Shown here: piece after piece, positions 51,029-60,324 of the stretch
How the letters are laid out: each line of letters opens with the position of its first letter
Numbering within the stretch: the stretch's first letter is position 1
DNA from: Streptomyces lasiicapitis
Lineage (GTDB): Bacteria; Actinomycetota; Actinomycetes; Streptomycetales; Streptomycetaceae
DNA: 64,000 bases
Direction: 5' to 3'
NCBI RefSeq assembly: GCF_014646335.1
Contig: NZ_BMNG01000010.1
Location: forward strand, 62,001-126,000
Position numbers and translations under genes: made by a program
The notes under the pieces: generated by a model
Told to the model about the DNA's origin: nothing
The model's database searches: none
Seen by the model: the letters and a program-made list of their open reading frames with translations, nothing else

Positions 51029-51910
51029 GTGACCGCCCACGCAGCACCCGGCCCTGCCGAAGGCCCGGGGGCCGCGGCCGCCCGCCTGACCGGACACGCG
51101 GCCGCCGAGGAGCGCCCCCTGTCCGCCGCCCTCACCGAAGTGGCCCTCGACACCGGGCAGTTGGTCATGGTCAAGCGTGCCGACGCCCCGGACGCGGCGC
51201 GGGCCGAGGCGGCCGGGCTGCGCTGGCTGGCCGACTCCGGCGCGGTGCGCGTACCGGCCGTACGTGGGCAGGACGGGTGCTGGCTGGTGAGCGACCGCGT
51301 CCCTCAGGGGTCGCCGAGCGCCGGGGCCGCCGTGCGGTTCGGCCGCGAGCTGGCCGCCCTGCACGCGTCCGGCGCCCCCGCGTTCGGCGCTCCGCCGCCC
51401 GGCGGCACCGAGGACGCGTACATCGGGCTCGCCCCCATGCGCAACGTCCCCGGCGAGGACTGGCCCCGCTGGTACGCCGAGCACCGCGTGCTCCCTTATC
51501 TGCGGCGGGCCGTCGACGGCCGGACGGTGCGTGCCGACGAGGCGACCGTGATCGAGCGCGTCTGCGAGGGGCTGCCCGAGCTCTCCGGGCCCGCGGAGCC
51601 GCCCGCCCGGCTGCACGGCGACCTGTGGAACGGCAATGTGCTGTGGGGCGCCGACGGGTACGTCTGGCTCATCGACCCGGCCGCGCACGGCGGCCACCGG
51701 GAGACCGACCTGGCCATGCTGCGGCTGTTCGGCTGCCCGCACCTCGACGACGTACTGGACGGATACCGGCAGGCGGCCCCGCTCGCCGACGGCTGGCGGG
51801 ACCGCGTCGGCGTGCACCAGTTGTTCCCACTGCTGGTGCACGCCGTGCTGTTCGGCCGGGGTTACGGCGAGCAGGCCGTCGCGGCGGCGCGGGCGGCGCT
51901 CACGCGGTGA
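51029..51910 (+). CDS. Fructosamine kinase-family protein
   Basis: Kinase of 293 residues of the fructosamine-3-kinase/aminoglycoside-phosphotransferase fold. The nucleotide lysine is in LVMVKRADAP. The catalytic loop is RLHGDLWNGNVLWG and the metal site LIDPAAHGGHRETDLAM, the family signature. It would remove or repair glycated amines. GTG 51029 gives the family's usual length; an ATG at 50936 in the same frame would add a basic leader. It follows the exporter on the same strand with a 158-bp gap and need not belong to the lanthipeptide cluster. Confidence 0.88.
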   Translation: MTAHAAPGPAEGPGAAAARLTGHAAAEERPLSAALTEVALDTGQLVMVKRADAPDAARAEAAGLRWLADSGAVRVPAVRGQDGCWLVSDRVPQGSPSAGAAVRFGRELAALHASGAPAFGAPPPGGTEDAYIGLAPMRNVPGEDWPRWYAEHRVLPYLRRAVDGRTVRADEATVIERVCEGLPELSGPAEPPARLHGDLWNGNVLWGADGYVWLIDPAAHGGHRETDLAMLRLFGCPHLDDVLDGYRQAAPLADGWRDRVGVHQLFPLLVHAVLFGRGYGEQAVAAARAALTR

Positions 51911-51938
51911 CCTCGCTCGCCGGGTGCCCCCACCCGCC

Positions 51939-52331
51939 CTATCGGGCGCCCGCCTCGACGGGGATGCGCCCAGGGACGGCGACACGCTCAACAGCCGTGG
52001 CCCGCTCGGCAGCAGCACGCTCGGTGGCAGAGGTGATCGGCACGACCGCCCGCACCGCGCCGAACGCCGCCGCGGTCGCCCTCCGTGCGATCTCCTGGGT
52101 GCTGCCGTCCGCCTCGGTCCACTGACAGGTGAGTTCGCGGTAGTCGTCGACCGCGGCCTCGACGGCCTTGGTCATGCGCCGGTGGAGCGCGATCTCGCGG
52201 TCGGCTGCGGGGCGGGCGTACAACGCGCGTATCGCGGCGCGGAGTTCGGCGGCTTCCTCGGGACGTATCGCGGCGTGCTCGCTGCGGTCGACGAGGTGCA
52301 GAAGCTGGTGGAGAGCGTAGTGCTCGTTCAT
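51939..52331 (-). CDS. Hypothetical protein, 130 residues
   Basis: Mostly helical protein starting MNEHYALHQLLHLVDRSEHAAI, with an Ala/Arg-rich middle and a flexible end. A strong ribosome site (AGGAGG) lies 6 bp before the ATG at 52331. Its Asp/His-rich helices recall small actinophage or Streptomyces proteins, but I recognise no domain. It lies between the convergent fructosamine kinase and the divergent GH43 gene. Confidence 0.72.
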   Translation of the reverse strand: MNEHYALHQLLHLVDRSEHAAIRPEEAAELRAAIRALYARPAADREIALHRRMTKAVEAAVDDYRELTCQWTEADGSTQEIARRATAAAFGAVRAVVPITSATERAAAERATAVERVAVPGRIPVEAGAR

Positions 52332-52556
52332 GGGTCGCCTCCTGGTTGGTGGGGCCGCCGAGACAAGTGCCCGCCGCCGTGGTGCGCGGGGAGCATGATC
52401 CCCGCCTACCCGCTGATCGCGCTCTCGCACCCCGATCAGGGAAAACTTCTGACCGTTTCGGCGAGCGGTGCCACGCGTTGGTGGGGTGACACCGTCCACG
52501 CGCCCAGTACGCACCCACCTCCGCGTGTCCCCGTACGCGGACGAGATCGGAGCACG

Positions 52557-53567
52557 ATGCTTCCTCATCGCCGTATGCGCCGCACGCGCCGTAGCCATCG
52601 CCTGGTAAGGCGGGCCCTGGTCCTCCTCACCGCCCTGGCCCTGCCCCTGACCCTCGATCAGGCCCCGGCGCCGGCGTCCGCCCCGGCGCCCCCGATCGCC
52701 CCCGTCCTCGACCAGGACTTCCCCGACCCGGACCTCGTCAAGGTGGGCCGCACCTACCACGCGTACGCCACCCACGGCGCAACCCAGAACATCCAGCACG
52801 CCACGTCCACCGACCTGACCCACTGGAAGAGCGACACGGCTGACGTCCTTCCGGTGCTCGGCGGGTGGGCGCTGCCGAAACGTGACCTGGTGTGGGCTCC
52901 GGAGGTGTACGACAACGGCGGCGGCTTCACGATGCACTACACCGCCCGCGACCGCGCGAGCGACAAACAGTGCGTGGGTGTCGCGCTGTCCGACTCGCCG
53001 GACGGGCCGTTCCGGCCGGTCGGCGACGGGCCGCTGATCTGTCCGGCGGCGCGGGGCGGGGCGATCGACGCCGCCAGCCACACCGAGCGCGGGCAGCGGT
53101 ACGTGCTGTGGAAGAACGACGGCAACTGCTGCGGACTCGGCACCTCGCTGTATCTGCAGCCCACCTCGTGGGACGGCACCCGCACCACGGGCGACGCGAT
53201 CGAGCTGATCAAGCAGGACCAGGACTGGGAGGGCCCGCTCGTGGAGGCGCCCACCCTCGTCCGGCGCGGTGGCCGCCATGTGCTGTTCTACTCGGCGCAC
53301 TTCTACCGCGGCGACCAGTACCTGACCGCGTACGCGGTGGCGGAGAAGCTGACCGGGCCGTACGTGAAGCCGACCGGGCCGCTGATGACGACGGCCGGCT
53401 TCGCGGGCGCGGTCCGGGGCCCCGGCGGCCAGGACGTGGTGAAGGGGCCGGACGGCCGTGACCGCATCGTCTTCCACGGCTGGAACGCCGACTACACGCA
53501 GCGGCCGATGTACGTCGCCGGGCTGCGCTTCGAGGGCGGCCGACCGGTCGTGGAGGCGGCGCGCTGA
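52557..53567 (+). CDS. Secreted GH43-family glycoside hydrolase
   Basis: Five-bladed beta-propeller arabinan/xylan-type hydrolase of 336 residues. The signal peptide has the n-region RRMRRTRRSHRLVRR and a hydrophobic core ending near 47. The catalytic base is the Asp in LDQDFPDPDLVKVG, and the pKa-tuning Asp or Glu is in WAPEVYDNGGGF. A later acid is probably the Glu in GPLVEAPTLV. These are the three GH43 residues. GGAG precedes the ATG. Its stop lies next to the stop of the small convergent peptide gene. Confidence 0.9.
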   Translation: MLPHRRMRRTRRSHRLVRRALVLLTALALPLTLDQAPAPASAPAPPIAPVLDQDFPDPDLVKVGRTYHAYATHGATQNIQHATSTDLTHWKSDTADVLPVLGGWALPKRDLVWAPEVYDNGGGFTMHYTARDRASDKQCVGVALSDSPDGPFRPVGDGPLICPAARGGAIDAASHTERGQRYVLWKNDGNCCGLGTSLYLQPTSWDGTRTTGDAIELIKQDQDWEGPLVEAPTLVRRGGRHVLFYSAHFYRGDQYLTAYAVAEKLTGPYVKPTGPLMTTAGFAGAVRGPGGQDVVKGPDGRDRIVFHGWNADYTQRPMYVAGLRFEGGRPVVEAAR

Positions 53568-53723
53568 TCAGCGCTTGGCCCACAGGTTCCACAGCCAGAC
53601 GGCCCCCTGCTGCGGAGTGCCCGCCAGCGGGCTGACAGCCGGGGTCGTCGCGCTGAGGCCGAGGCCGAAGATCGTCACGGTGGCCGCGGTGAGAGCAGGC
53701 AGGCAGAGGCGTACGCGATTCAT
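53568..53723 (-). CDS. Small secreted peptide, 51 residues
   Basis: Reads MNRVRLCLPALTAATVTIFG with a hydrophobic signal core (about 8-24), then a short mature part ending GAVWLWNLWAKR. A weak AAGGGA ribosome site precedes the ATG at 53723. The stop codon is immediately adjacent to the GH43 stop (53565-53567). The Trp-rich basic tail could be an exported signalling or antimicrobial peptide; that is speculation. It is shorter than most gene callers would report. Confidence 0.55.
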   Translation of the reverse strand: MNRVRLCLPALTAATVTIFGLGLSATTPAVSPLAGTPQQGAVWLWNLWAKR

Positions 53724-53956
53724 GAGGGGTTCCCTTCGGGGTGTCGGAATGTCGGAGGCGAGCAGTCACCCACAGAGGTGATTCGCCGGGCCGATGACCT
53801 GAGTTTGCGGGGGTCGGCGGACCCGCACCACCGCATCCCGCTTGCTTCCGGCATCTCGGGATAAATACATTCCTGACCTGCTGGGACGTGCCGGTCCCGG
53901 GACAGGAAGCAGCGCGGCGGGCGTGCGTTGCCCGGCCATCCAGGGAGCCGTTCTCG

Positions 53957-54874
53957 ATGACCGACCACGGAGGACCCGAGCGCCCGCCCGCCCCTGGCGG
54001 ACGCGAACACCCCGCCGCTGCGCGGCAGTTGGGCGGAGCGCTGCGCGCTCTGCAGCAGCGTTCGGGACGTACGCTGCGGAGCCTGGAGGAGCAGGTACGG
54101 ATCAGCGACTCGTCGCTCTCCCGCTACTTTCGGGGCGACACCGTGCCGCCGTGGCCCGTGGTCCGTGATGTGTGCCGGGCGCTGGGCGGCGATCCCACCG
54201 AGTTCCGGGCGCTGTGGGAGGCGGCTGACCGCGGCCGGCCCGAGCAGCCGCCTGGTCCCGAGGTGCCTGCGCCCACCGTCCCTGGCCGGCTCGCTCGCGC
54301 GCGGGCCCGCCTCACCGGCCGCTGGGCGTACGCGACGGCGGGCGCTCTGGCCGGGCTGCTCGCCGGTGTCGTCGTCGCCGTGCTGGCGCTTCAGTCGGCG
54401 CCCGCAGGTCCCGACGGTTCCGCCGCGTCCGCCGGTTCCTCCGGGCAGGCCCCGGTCGCGGAGGGGAGCGTGCGGGCCGATGAGGCGTCGGCGGACGTGT
54501 CGAAGCCGCCCGAGGCGACGCGGATCTTCGTGAGCCGGGCCACGGGCAACTGCCTGGACGACAGCCTCGACAAGGGGCTGCGTACGTACGCCTGCAACGG
54601 CATGCCCTACCAGTGGTGGACCCTCAACCGGTCCCCCGACGGCGCACGTCAGCTCCGCAACCACGCCACGGGGAAGTGCCTCGACCACGGCGGGAAGGGG
54701 TTGCGTACGGTGCCGTGCCGCGAAGGTCCGTCCCAGAGGTGGGAGTTCGTCAAGGGAGGCGACGAAGCGGTGGGGTTGCGGAACGCGGCCACGGGGCGGT
54801 GCCTGGCCGACCATGAACGTCCGGGGCTGCGGACCCTGCCGTGCACGGCGACGCGGCATCAGAAGTGGGCGTGA
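53957..54874 (+). CDS. XRE HTH-transmembrane-ricin-like fusion protein
   Basis: Protein of 305 residues. An N-terminal XRE HTH (about 20-80, SGRTLRSLEEQVRISDSSLSRYF) is followed by a linker and a single membrane helix (about 122-142, YATAGALAGLLAGVVVAVLA). The extracellular ricin/RICIN-type lectin domain (about 175-305) has repeated NxxTGxCL-type motifs (RATGNCLDDS, NHATGKCLDHG, NAATGRCLADH) and QxW motifs (YQWWTL, SQRWEF, HQKWA). This suggests a one-component sensor that senses sugars outside and binds DNA inside. ATG 53957 is used. Confidence 0.85.
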   Translation: MTDHGGPERPPAPGGREHPAAARQLGGALRALQQRSGRTLRSLEEQVRISDSSLSRYFRGDTVPPWPVVRDVCRALGGDPTEFRALWEAADRGRPEQPPGPEVPAPTVPGRLARARARLTGRWAYATAGALAGLLAGVVVAVLALQSAPAGPDGSAASAGSSGQAPVAEGSVRADEASADVSKPPEATRIFVSRATGNCLDDSLDKGLRTYACNGMPYQWWTLNRSPDGARQLRNHATGKCLDHGGKGLRTVPCREGPSQRWEFVKGGDEAVGLRNAATGRCLADHERPGLRTLPCTATRHQKWA

Positions 54875-54880
54875 CAGCGG

Positions 54881-55960
54881 TCAGCCGGCCTGCCTGTCGC
54901 CGTCGTCGGCCGCGTCGGCCGCGCCCGCTGCGTCGGCCCAACAGTCGGCATCGTCGGCCGTCGTCGTGGTCGTGATCGCGGTCGTGCGGAACCTCGCCCG
55001 GTACACCGTCGGCGCGATCCCCAAGTGCTGCTGGAACACCCGCCGCAACGACTCCGAGGACCCGAACCCGGCCCGCCGGGCCACCTCTTCGATGCCGTCG
55101 GGCCCCGATTCGAGCAGCGCCTGGGCGGCCTCGAGGCGCACCGCCTCGACGTACTGCCCGGGGCTCATGCCGGTTTCGGCGCGGAAGAGCCGGCCGAGGT
55201 GCCGCGGGCTGAGGCCCACGAGGCGCGCCAGCGCGTCGAGGCCGTGGTCGTCCGTGGGGTCGGCGGTGACGGCGTCCATCACGCGGCGCACGGCCGACCC
55301 CGCCGACCCTTGGGAGGGTTCCGGTGCCAGTCGCGTGCTGAACTGCGACTGGCCGCCGGGCCGGGCCATGAAGACGACCAGTTGGCGGGCCACTTCGCGG
55401 GCCATGTGCGCGCCGTGGTCCTCCTCGACCAGGGCGAGCGCCAGGTCGATGCCCGCGGTCACGCCTGCGGAGGTCACGACGTGGCCGTCCCGGACGAACA
55501 GCGGATCCGCGGCGACCCGCACACGGGGGTAGGCGGCCGCGAGATCCCCGGCGAGATCCCAGTGCGTCGCCGCGCGTCGGCCGTCCAGGAGCCCGGCCTC
55601 GGCGAGGACGAACGCGCCGGCGCAGACGGAGGTGACGCGTGCGGTGCGGGCGGCGAGCGCGGCGGTCAGGCGGACGAGTTCGGTGTCCGCGACGGCCCGC
55701 CGCCAGTCCCGGCGCCCCGGCACGACCACGGTGTCGACCCGGCGGGGCAGGCTTCCCGGCGTGCCGTCGACGCCCACGCGCACCCCCGACGAGGTGCGGA
55801 CGTCGTCGCCCGTCGGGGAGACGACGTGGACGTCGTAGCGCGCGCCGTAGGAGTTGGCCGTGGTGAAGACCTCCACCGGGCCGCTCACGTCGAGGAGTTG
55901 TACGCCGTCGAAGGCGATGAGGGCGACGACGTGGCGCCGCGCCCGCCCGCCCCGGGCCAC
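54881..55960 (-). CDS. AraC-family GlxA-type regulator
   Basis: Regulator of 359 residues. The N-terminal DJ-1/PfpI-like domain (about 10-175) contains VTSVCAGAFVLAEAGLLDGRRAATHW with the nucleophile-elbow Cys. The C-terminal AraC HTH contains ARLVGLSPRHLGRLFRAETGMSPGQYV and ARRAGFGSSESLRRVFQQHLGI. GlxA-type regulators usually control amino-acid or secondary pathways. GTG 55960 is the likely start. The tail is Asp/Ala-rich. It follows the HD-domain gene on the same strand with a 14-bp gap, so the two probably form an operon. Confidence 0.9.
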   Translation of the reverse strand: MARGGRARRHVVALIAFDGVQLLDVSGPVEVFTTANSYGARYDVHVVSPTGDDVRTSSGVRVGVDGTPGSLPRRVDTVVVPGRRDWRRAVADTELVRLTAALAARTARVTSVCAGAFVLAEAGLLDGRRAATHWDLAGDLAAAYPRVRVAADPLFVRDGHVVTSAGVTAGIDLALALVEEDHGAHMAREVARQLVVFMARPGGQSQFSTRLAPEPSQGSAGSAVRRVMDAVTADPTDDHGLDALARLVGLSPRHLGRLFRAETGMSPGQYVEAVRLEAAQALLESGPDGIEEVARRAGFGSSESLRRVFQQHLGIAPTVYRARFRTTAITTTTTADDADCWADAAGAADAADDGDRQAG

Positions 55961-55974
55961 CCCGCTCGCCCCGC

Positions 55975-56622
55975 CTACTCCGCCCACGGGGAGTCCAGGA
56001 TCGTACGGACGAAGTCGCCCCGCTCGAACCCGGGCACATAGTGCTCCAGGACGTCGGCCTTGACGTTGCCGAAGGTGGTCTCCGGCTTGGGCCGGATGCC
56101 GTCGGTGAACACCTTCAGGATGCGCTGCTTGAAGTCGGGGCGCGGGTGCAGTTCCACGATGGCGGCGCGGTCGGCGGCGGAGATGTCCTCGTACCCCATG
56201 CCGAGGACGTCGTACTCCACACCGGCGGTCACCAGGGCCACCTCCGGCTCCATGAGCGCGGGGATGCCGGGGGTGGTGTGCAGGGCGATGGCCGTCCACA
56301 CCCGCCGCACGCTGTCCTCGGGCACGCCGTGGGCCCGCAGGAACCGCTTGGCCTCCTCGGCTCCGTCGACCTCGAACCGCCGCCCGCTCCCGTGGAACTC
56401 CTCGCCGAGCCCCACGTCGTGGAACATCGCACCGACGTACAGCAGCTCCGGATCGAAGCTCAGGTCGCGGCTGCGGCCCTGGAGGGCGCCGAAGAAGTAC
56501 ACGCGGCGGGAGTGGTGGTAGATCAGCTCGCTCGTGGTGTCACGGATCAGCTCGGTCGCCTCCCGCGCCACCTTCGTGTCGGGAACCACCACGTCCGCCG
56601 CCCGCTCACGCACACTCGTCAT
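55975..56622 (-). CDS. HD-domain hydrolase (cyanamide-hydratase-like)
   Basis: Metal-dependent HD phosphohydrolase-like enzyme of 215 residues. The HD motif residues are in HHSRRVYFFG, MFHDVGLGEEF (HD pair) and IALHTTPGIP. Later residues include EYDVLGMGYED. The layout resembles cyanamide hydratase or HD-domain proteins of isocyanide/alkaloid metabolism. ATG 56622 has GAGGTG 6 bp upstream. It sits upstream of the GlxA-type regulator. Confidence 0.88.
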   Translation of the reverse strand: MTSVRERAADVVVPDTKVAREATELIRDTTSELIYHHSRRVYFFGALQGRSRDLSFDPELLYVGAMFHDVGLGEEFHGSGRRFEVDGAEEAKRFLRAHGVPEDSVRRVWTAIALHTTPGIPALMEPEVALVTAGVEYDVLGMGYEDISAADRAAIVELHPRPDFKQRILKVFTDGIRPKPETTFGNVKADVLEHYVPGFERGDFVRTILDSPWAE

Positions 56623-56810
56623 GGCATCCACCTCGTGTCGTCAGTTGCTGATAGCCGGTGGGGCGGTACGTCGCCGGCCGCGCCGTCCTCCCTCCTGCTC
56701 AAGGATCACGTCGGGCGCCGGGCCGCGCCATGGCGGGACCGCCGTGCATCCCACAGATCCGGACACATATCCCTTCGCCCGTGGCGGGCTCCCGTCCTAC
56801 CCTCGACGGC

Positions 56811-57536
56811 ATGAGCCAGCCCCTTGTCGCCCTTCTCAGCGGAGCCGGTATCTCCACGGACTCCGGGATCCCGGACTACCGCGGGCCCAACGGGCTGTGG
56901 CGGCGCGATCCCGAGGCCGAGAAGCTCGTGACGTACGAGTACTACATGAGCGATCCGGAGATCCGGCGCCGGTCGTGGCAGATGCGGCGCAAGAACCGGA
57001 CGCTCCAGGCGCGGCCCAACGCGGCGCACCTCGCGGTGGCCGCGCTTGAACGCTCCGGCGTGCCGGTGCGGGTGATCACGCAGAACGTCGACGGCCTGCA
57101 CCAACTCGCCGGGATGCCCGACCGCAAGGTCCTCGAACTGCACGGCACCGCCCGCACGGTGGTGTGCACCGCGTGCCACGCGCGAGGCCCCATGACGGAC
57201 GCGCTGGCCCGCGTCGAGGCGGGCGAGGCTGATCCGTCGTGCGTGGACTGCGGCGGCATCCTGAAGTCGGCGACGGTGATGTTCGGCGAGCAGCTCGACC
57301 CGGAAGTGCTCGGCGAGGCGATGGCCATCGCCAAGGCCTGCGACATGTTCATCGCGGTGGGCACCACCCTCCAGGTCCACCCCGCCGCCGGTCTCGCGGG
57401 CCTCGCCGCCGACCACGGCGCCCGCCTGACCATCGTCAACGCCGAGCCCACTCCGTACGACGACCGCGCCGCCGAAATCGTCCGCGAACCCATCGGGACG
57501 GCGCTGCCCGCGCTGCTGGAGCGGTTCGGCGGCTAG
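56811..57536 (+). CDS. SIR2-family NAD-dependent deacylase
   Basis: Sirtuin of 241 residues that removes acyl groups from lysines at the expense of NAD. NAD-binding motifs are LLSGAGISTDSGIPDYRG and ITQNVDGLH. The catalytic His111 is in LELHGT. The zinc site uses Cys119, 122, 144 and 147 (VCTACH and CVDCGG). The rest matches the family to the end. It is a single gene, divergent from the HD-domain gene and convergent with the LysR gene. Confidence 0.95.
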   Translation: MSQPLVALLSGAGISTDSGIPDYRGPNGLWRRDPEAEKLVTYEYYMSDPEIRRRSWQMRRKNRTLQARPNAAHLAVAALERSGVPVRVITQNVDGLHQLAGMPDRKVLELHGTARTVVCTACHARGPMTDALARVEAGEADPSCVDCGGILKSATVMFGEQLDPEVLGEAMAIAKACDMFIAVGTTLQVHPAAGLAGLAADHGARLTIVNAEPTPYDDRAAEIVREPIGTALPALLERFGG

Positions 57537-57543
57537 GTGGCCG

Positions 57544-58431
57544 TCACTCAGCCGTGGGCGGCGCGCCGACTCCCAGCAGTGCGAGGAACGCGGAGGCCGC
57601 GGGTGAGGGGGTGAAGCGGCTCCAGACGAGGCGCTCCACGCGGACCGGCCCGTTGGTGATCGGTACGCAGCGCAGGCCGTGCAGTTCGGCGGCGAAGGTC
57701 GCGGGCAGCAGGGCGACGCCGAGGCCGTGGCGGACCATGCGGGCCATGAGTTCGACTCCCGACACCTCGAAGGCGACCTCGCGGCGCAGGCCGGCCGCCG
57801 CGAACGCCTGGTCCGACTGGGCGCGGGCGGCGCTGCCGTCGGCGAAGTCGACGAACGCCTCCTCGGCGAGGTGGCGGAGGTCGACCTCGTGTTCCGCGGC
57901 CAGTGGGTGGTCCGGGGCCACCACGGCGACGTGCTGCCCGTGGGCGAGTTCCCGGTCGTGGACGCCCTGGATGCGGAATCCGGGCGGTACGCCGAGGAAT
58001 GCCGCGTCCAGCGTGCCGTCGCGCACCATGTCGACGAGGCGTTCGCTGGAACCGGCCCGCAGACTGATCCGCACCTGCGGGTAGCGCCCGCGGTAGTCCC
58101 GCAGCACCGCGGGGAGGTCCACGGCCGTCACGGTGGGGATCGATCCGACGGTCAGCCTGCCCCGTATCTCGCCGCTGGCCGCCGCCACTTCCGCGCGGGC
58201 ACGCTCGGCCGCTTCCAGTGCCTGGCGGGCCGCGGGCAGGAAGGCTTCCCCGGCGGCGGTCAGGCGCACCCGGCGGCTGGTCCGCTCGAAAAGCCGGGCG
58301 CCCAATTCCTTCTCGAGGCGGGCCACTTGGTGGCTGAGCGCGGACTGGACGACGTGGCACCGCTCGGCCGCACGCGTGAAGCTCGCGGTCTCCGCCACCG
58401 CGACGACGTAGCGCATCTGCTGGAGATCCAT
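57544..58431 (-). CDS. LysR-family regulator
   Basis: LysR-type regulator of 295 residues. The HTH is ASFTRAAERCHVVQSALSHQVARLEKELG and the effector domain follows. ATG 58431 opens with MDLQQMRYVV, the usual LysR start. It is divergent from the VOC-domain gene at 58553. The spacer has AT-rich GATCCATCGATC and ATGGGTAGTGATGAC elements that may be the binding region. The effector is unknown. Confidence 0.92.
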   Translation of the reverse strand: MDLQQMRYVVAVAETASFTRAAERCHVVQSALSHQVARLEKELGARLFERTSRRVRLTAAGEAFLPAARQALEAAERARAEVAAASGEIRGRLTVGSIPTVTAVDLPAVLRDYRGRYPQVRISLRAGSSERLVDMVRDGTLDAAFLGVPPGFRIQGVHDRELAHGQHVAVVAPDHPLAAEHEVDLRHLAEEAFVDFADGSAARAQSDQAFAAAGLRREVAFEVSGVELMARMVRHGLGVALLPATFAAELHGLRCVPITNGPVRVERLVWSRFTPSPAASAFLALLGVGAPPTAE

Positions 58432-58552
58432 CGATCCATCATCAAACGCGATGGGTAGTGATGACAAGCATGTGTTGGACCGATGGATGCCTGTCGATGA
58501 TGCTGGAGTCAGCCAGGCGCCGACACGGCGCCCCGACCCCGTGGAGACAGCC

Positions 58553-58942
58553 ATGCGTGTGATCGCCTTCGACCACCTCGTCCTGAGCGTCGCCGACATC
58601 GAGCGCTCACTCGCCTTCTACACCGGCCCGTTGGGCCTGGAGACGGTGCGGGTGGAGGAGTGGCGGGCCGGCAAGGTCCCCTTCCCGTCCGTGCGGGTGA
58701 GCCCCACCACCATCATCGACCTCGTCGAAGCGCCCGACGGGACGCCTCGGGGTTCCAATGTCGACCACATCTGCCTGGTGGTCGAGCCGCTCGACTGGCA
58801 GGAGGTCGTCGATTCCGGCGTCTTCACGGTCCTCGACGGTCCCGGCAAGCGCTTCGGCGCCCGGGGCACCGCGATTTCCTTGTACGTGCAGGACCCGGAC
58901 GGCAACACCGTGGAGCTGCGGTGGTACCCGCAGGAGTCCTGA
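58553..58942 (+). CDS. VOC (glyoxalase/bleomycin resistance) family protein
   Basis: Metal-dependent VOC protein of 129 residues. Metal ligands are His in FDHLVLSVAD, His in VDHICLVVE and Glu in NTVELRWYP. Members are glyoxalases, dioxygenases or antibiotic-binding proteins. The ATG at 58553 has GGAG 5 bp upstream. It is divergent from LysR and followed by a ketopantoate reductase-like gene 143 bp downstream, possibly co-transcribed. Confidence 0.92.
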   Translation: MRVIAFDHLVLSVADIERSLAFYTGPLGLETVRVEEWRAGKVPFPSVRVSPTTIIDLVEAPDGTPRGSNVDHICLVVEPLDWQEVVDSGVFTVLDGPGKRFGARGTAISLYVQDPDGNTVELRWYPQES

Positions 58943-59085
58943 GGATCCAGGGGCAAGGGGACGAGTGGGGACCCACGATCGCGAAATGCCGGTGGCCGTG
59001 AGACTCTTCGTCTCCGATCGCGGGGGCTTGGTCAGCGGGCATGCTCCTGCCCGGGCCTGCCCCTGCCCTGCCACGGGAGTCGCCC

Positions 59086-60090
59086 ATGCCCAAGCCCCGC
59101 CTCGCCGTCCTCGGCGCGGGCAGTGTCGGCTGCCACCTGGGCGGGCACCTCGCCGCCGCCGGGCATGACGTGACGTTCATCGGCCGGCCCGCCGCCATGG
59201 ACGTGCTGCGGGAGCGGGGGCTGACCCTCAACACGTCCAGTCGCCCACCCGTCCGCCTCGCACCGGACCGGCTCACGACCGCCACCGGACCGGACGCGGC
59301 CGCCGGCGCCGACTACGTGCTGGTCACCGTGAAGACCGCCGACACCGGGGCCGCCGCCGAAGGACTCGCCCCGCACCTCTCCCCCGGCGCCGTCGTCGTC
59401 AGCTTCCAGAACGGGCTGCACAACGCGGCCACCCTGCGCGCGGCGCTCCCCGGCCACACCGTGCTGGCCGGGATGGTGCCGTACAACGTGGTGCAGGAGG
59501 AGCCGGGAACCGTGCACCAGGGCATGGCGGGCAGACTGATGACCGAGCCCGACGACACCCTCGTCGCGGCCTTCCGTGCCGCCGACCTGGCCGTCGAGGC
59601 CCGCACCGACATGTCCGAAGTGCAGCACGCCAAGCTGCTGTTCAACCTCAACAACGCGATCAACGCCCTCTCCGGGCTGCCGCTGCGCGACCAGCTCGGG
59701 CAGCGCGCCTACCGCCGCTGCCTCGCCCTGTGCCAGCGCGAGGCCCTCGCCGCCTACCGTGCCGCCGCACTGACCCCGGCCCGCCTCGGCCCCACCTCGC
59801 CGGGCCTCACCCCGTACGTACTGGCCCTGCCCGACGCCCTCTTCCGCCGCGTGGCCGCGGCCTCCCTGCGCATCGACGCCCACGCACGCTCCTCGATGTG
59901 GGAGGACCTCCAGCGCGGCCGCCCCACGGAGATCGACTCACTGCAGGGCGAGATCGTCGCCCTCGCCACCGCCCATGGGCTCACCGCACCCGCGAACGCG
60001 CGACTCGTCGCCCTGGTGCACGAGGCGGAGTCCGGGCCGCGTACATGGACGGGTCCTCAGCTGTACGCGGAGTTGTGCGCGGCGCGGTGA
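59086..60090 (+). CDS. Ketopantoate reductase-family oxidoreductase
   Basis: NADPH-dependent oxidoreductase of the PanE/ApbA type, 334 residues. The N-terminal Rossmann motif is LAVLGAGSVGCHLGG. The catalytic Lys is in HAKLLFNLNNAINAL, as in PanE, and the C-terminal helical domain has SSMWEDLQRGRPTEIDSLQGEIV. It could supply pantoate or act on another keto acid; the divergent LysR and the VOC neighbour suggest a catabolic role. ATG 59086 has GGGAG upstream. Confidence 0.9.
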   Translation: MPKPRLAVLGAGSVGCHLGGHLAAAGHDVTFIGRPAAMDVLRERGLTLNTSSRPPVRLAPDRLTTATGPDAAAGADYVLVTVKTADTGAAAEGLAPHLSPGAVVVSFQNGLHNAATLRAALPGHTVLAGMVPYNVVQEEPGTVHQGMAGRLMTEPDDTLVAAFRAADLAVEARTDMSEVQHAKLLFNLNNAINALSGLPLRDQLGQRAYRRCLALCQREALAAYRAAALTPARLGPTSPGLTPYVLALPDALFRRVAAASLRIDAHARSSMWEDLQRGRPTEIDSLQGEIVALATAHGLTAPANARLVALVHEAESGPRTWTGPQLYAELCAAR

Positions 60091-60324
60091 ACCGCGCGCA
60101 AGAGGAATCCTCGCTTCACGGCCGTTGTCGGGTTCTTCCCGTCGAATGCGTTCATCGGGGCATTGTCACGGCCTTGTAGCGGGTCCGGCAGAGAGGGCTT
60201 CTGGGCGGGCGTCATGCGCGAGTCTGTTCGGGACGGGTACGCGCCTGACCGCCAGAACGAGCGACAGCACGAGCGACCCACGCGCGCTCAATCGGTCAGG
60301 TCAGCCGAATGCGAGGAGTCCACG

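Noticed and set aside
51029..51910. Fructosamine kinase as a lanthipeptide tailoring enzyme
   Set aside because: It shows the ordinary fructosamine kinase signature, has its own leader and no overlap with the exporter gene; there is no evidence beyond position.
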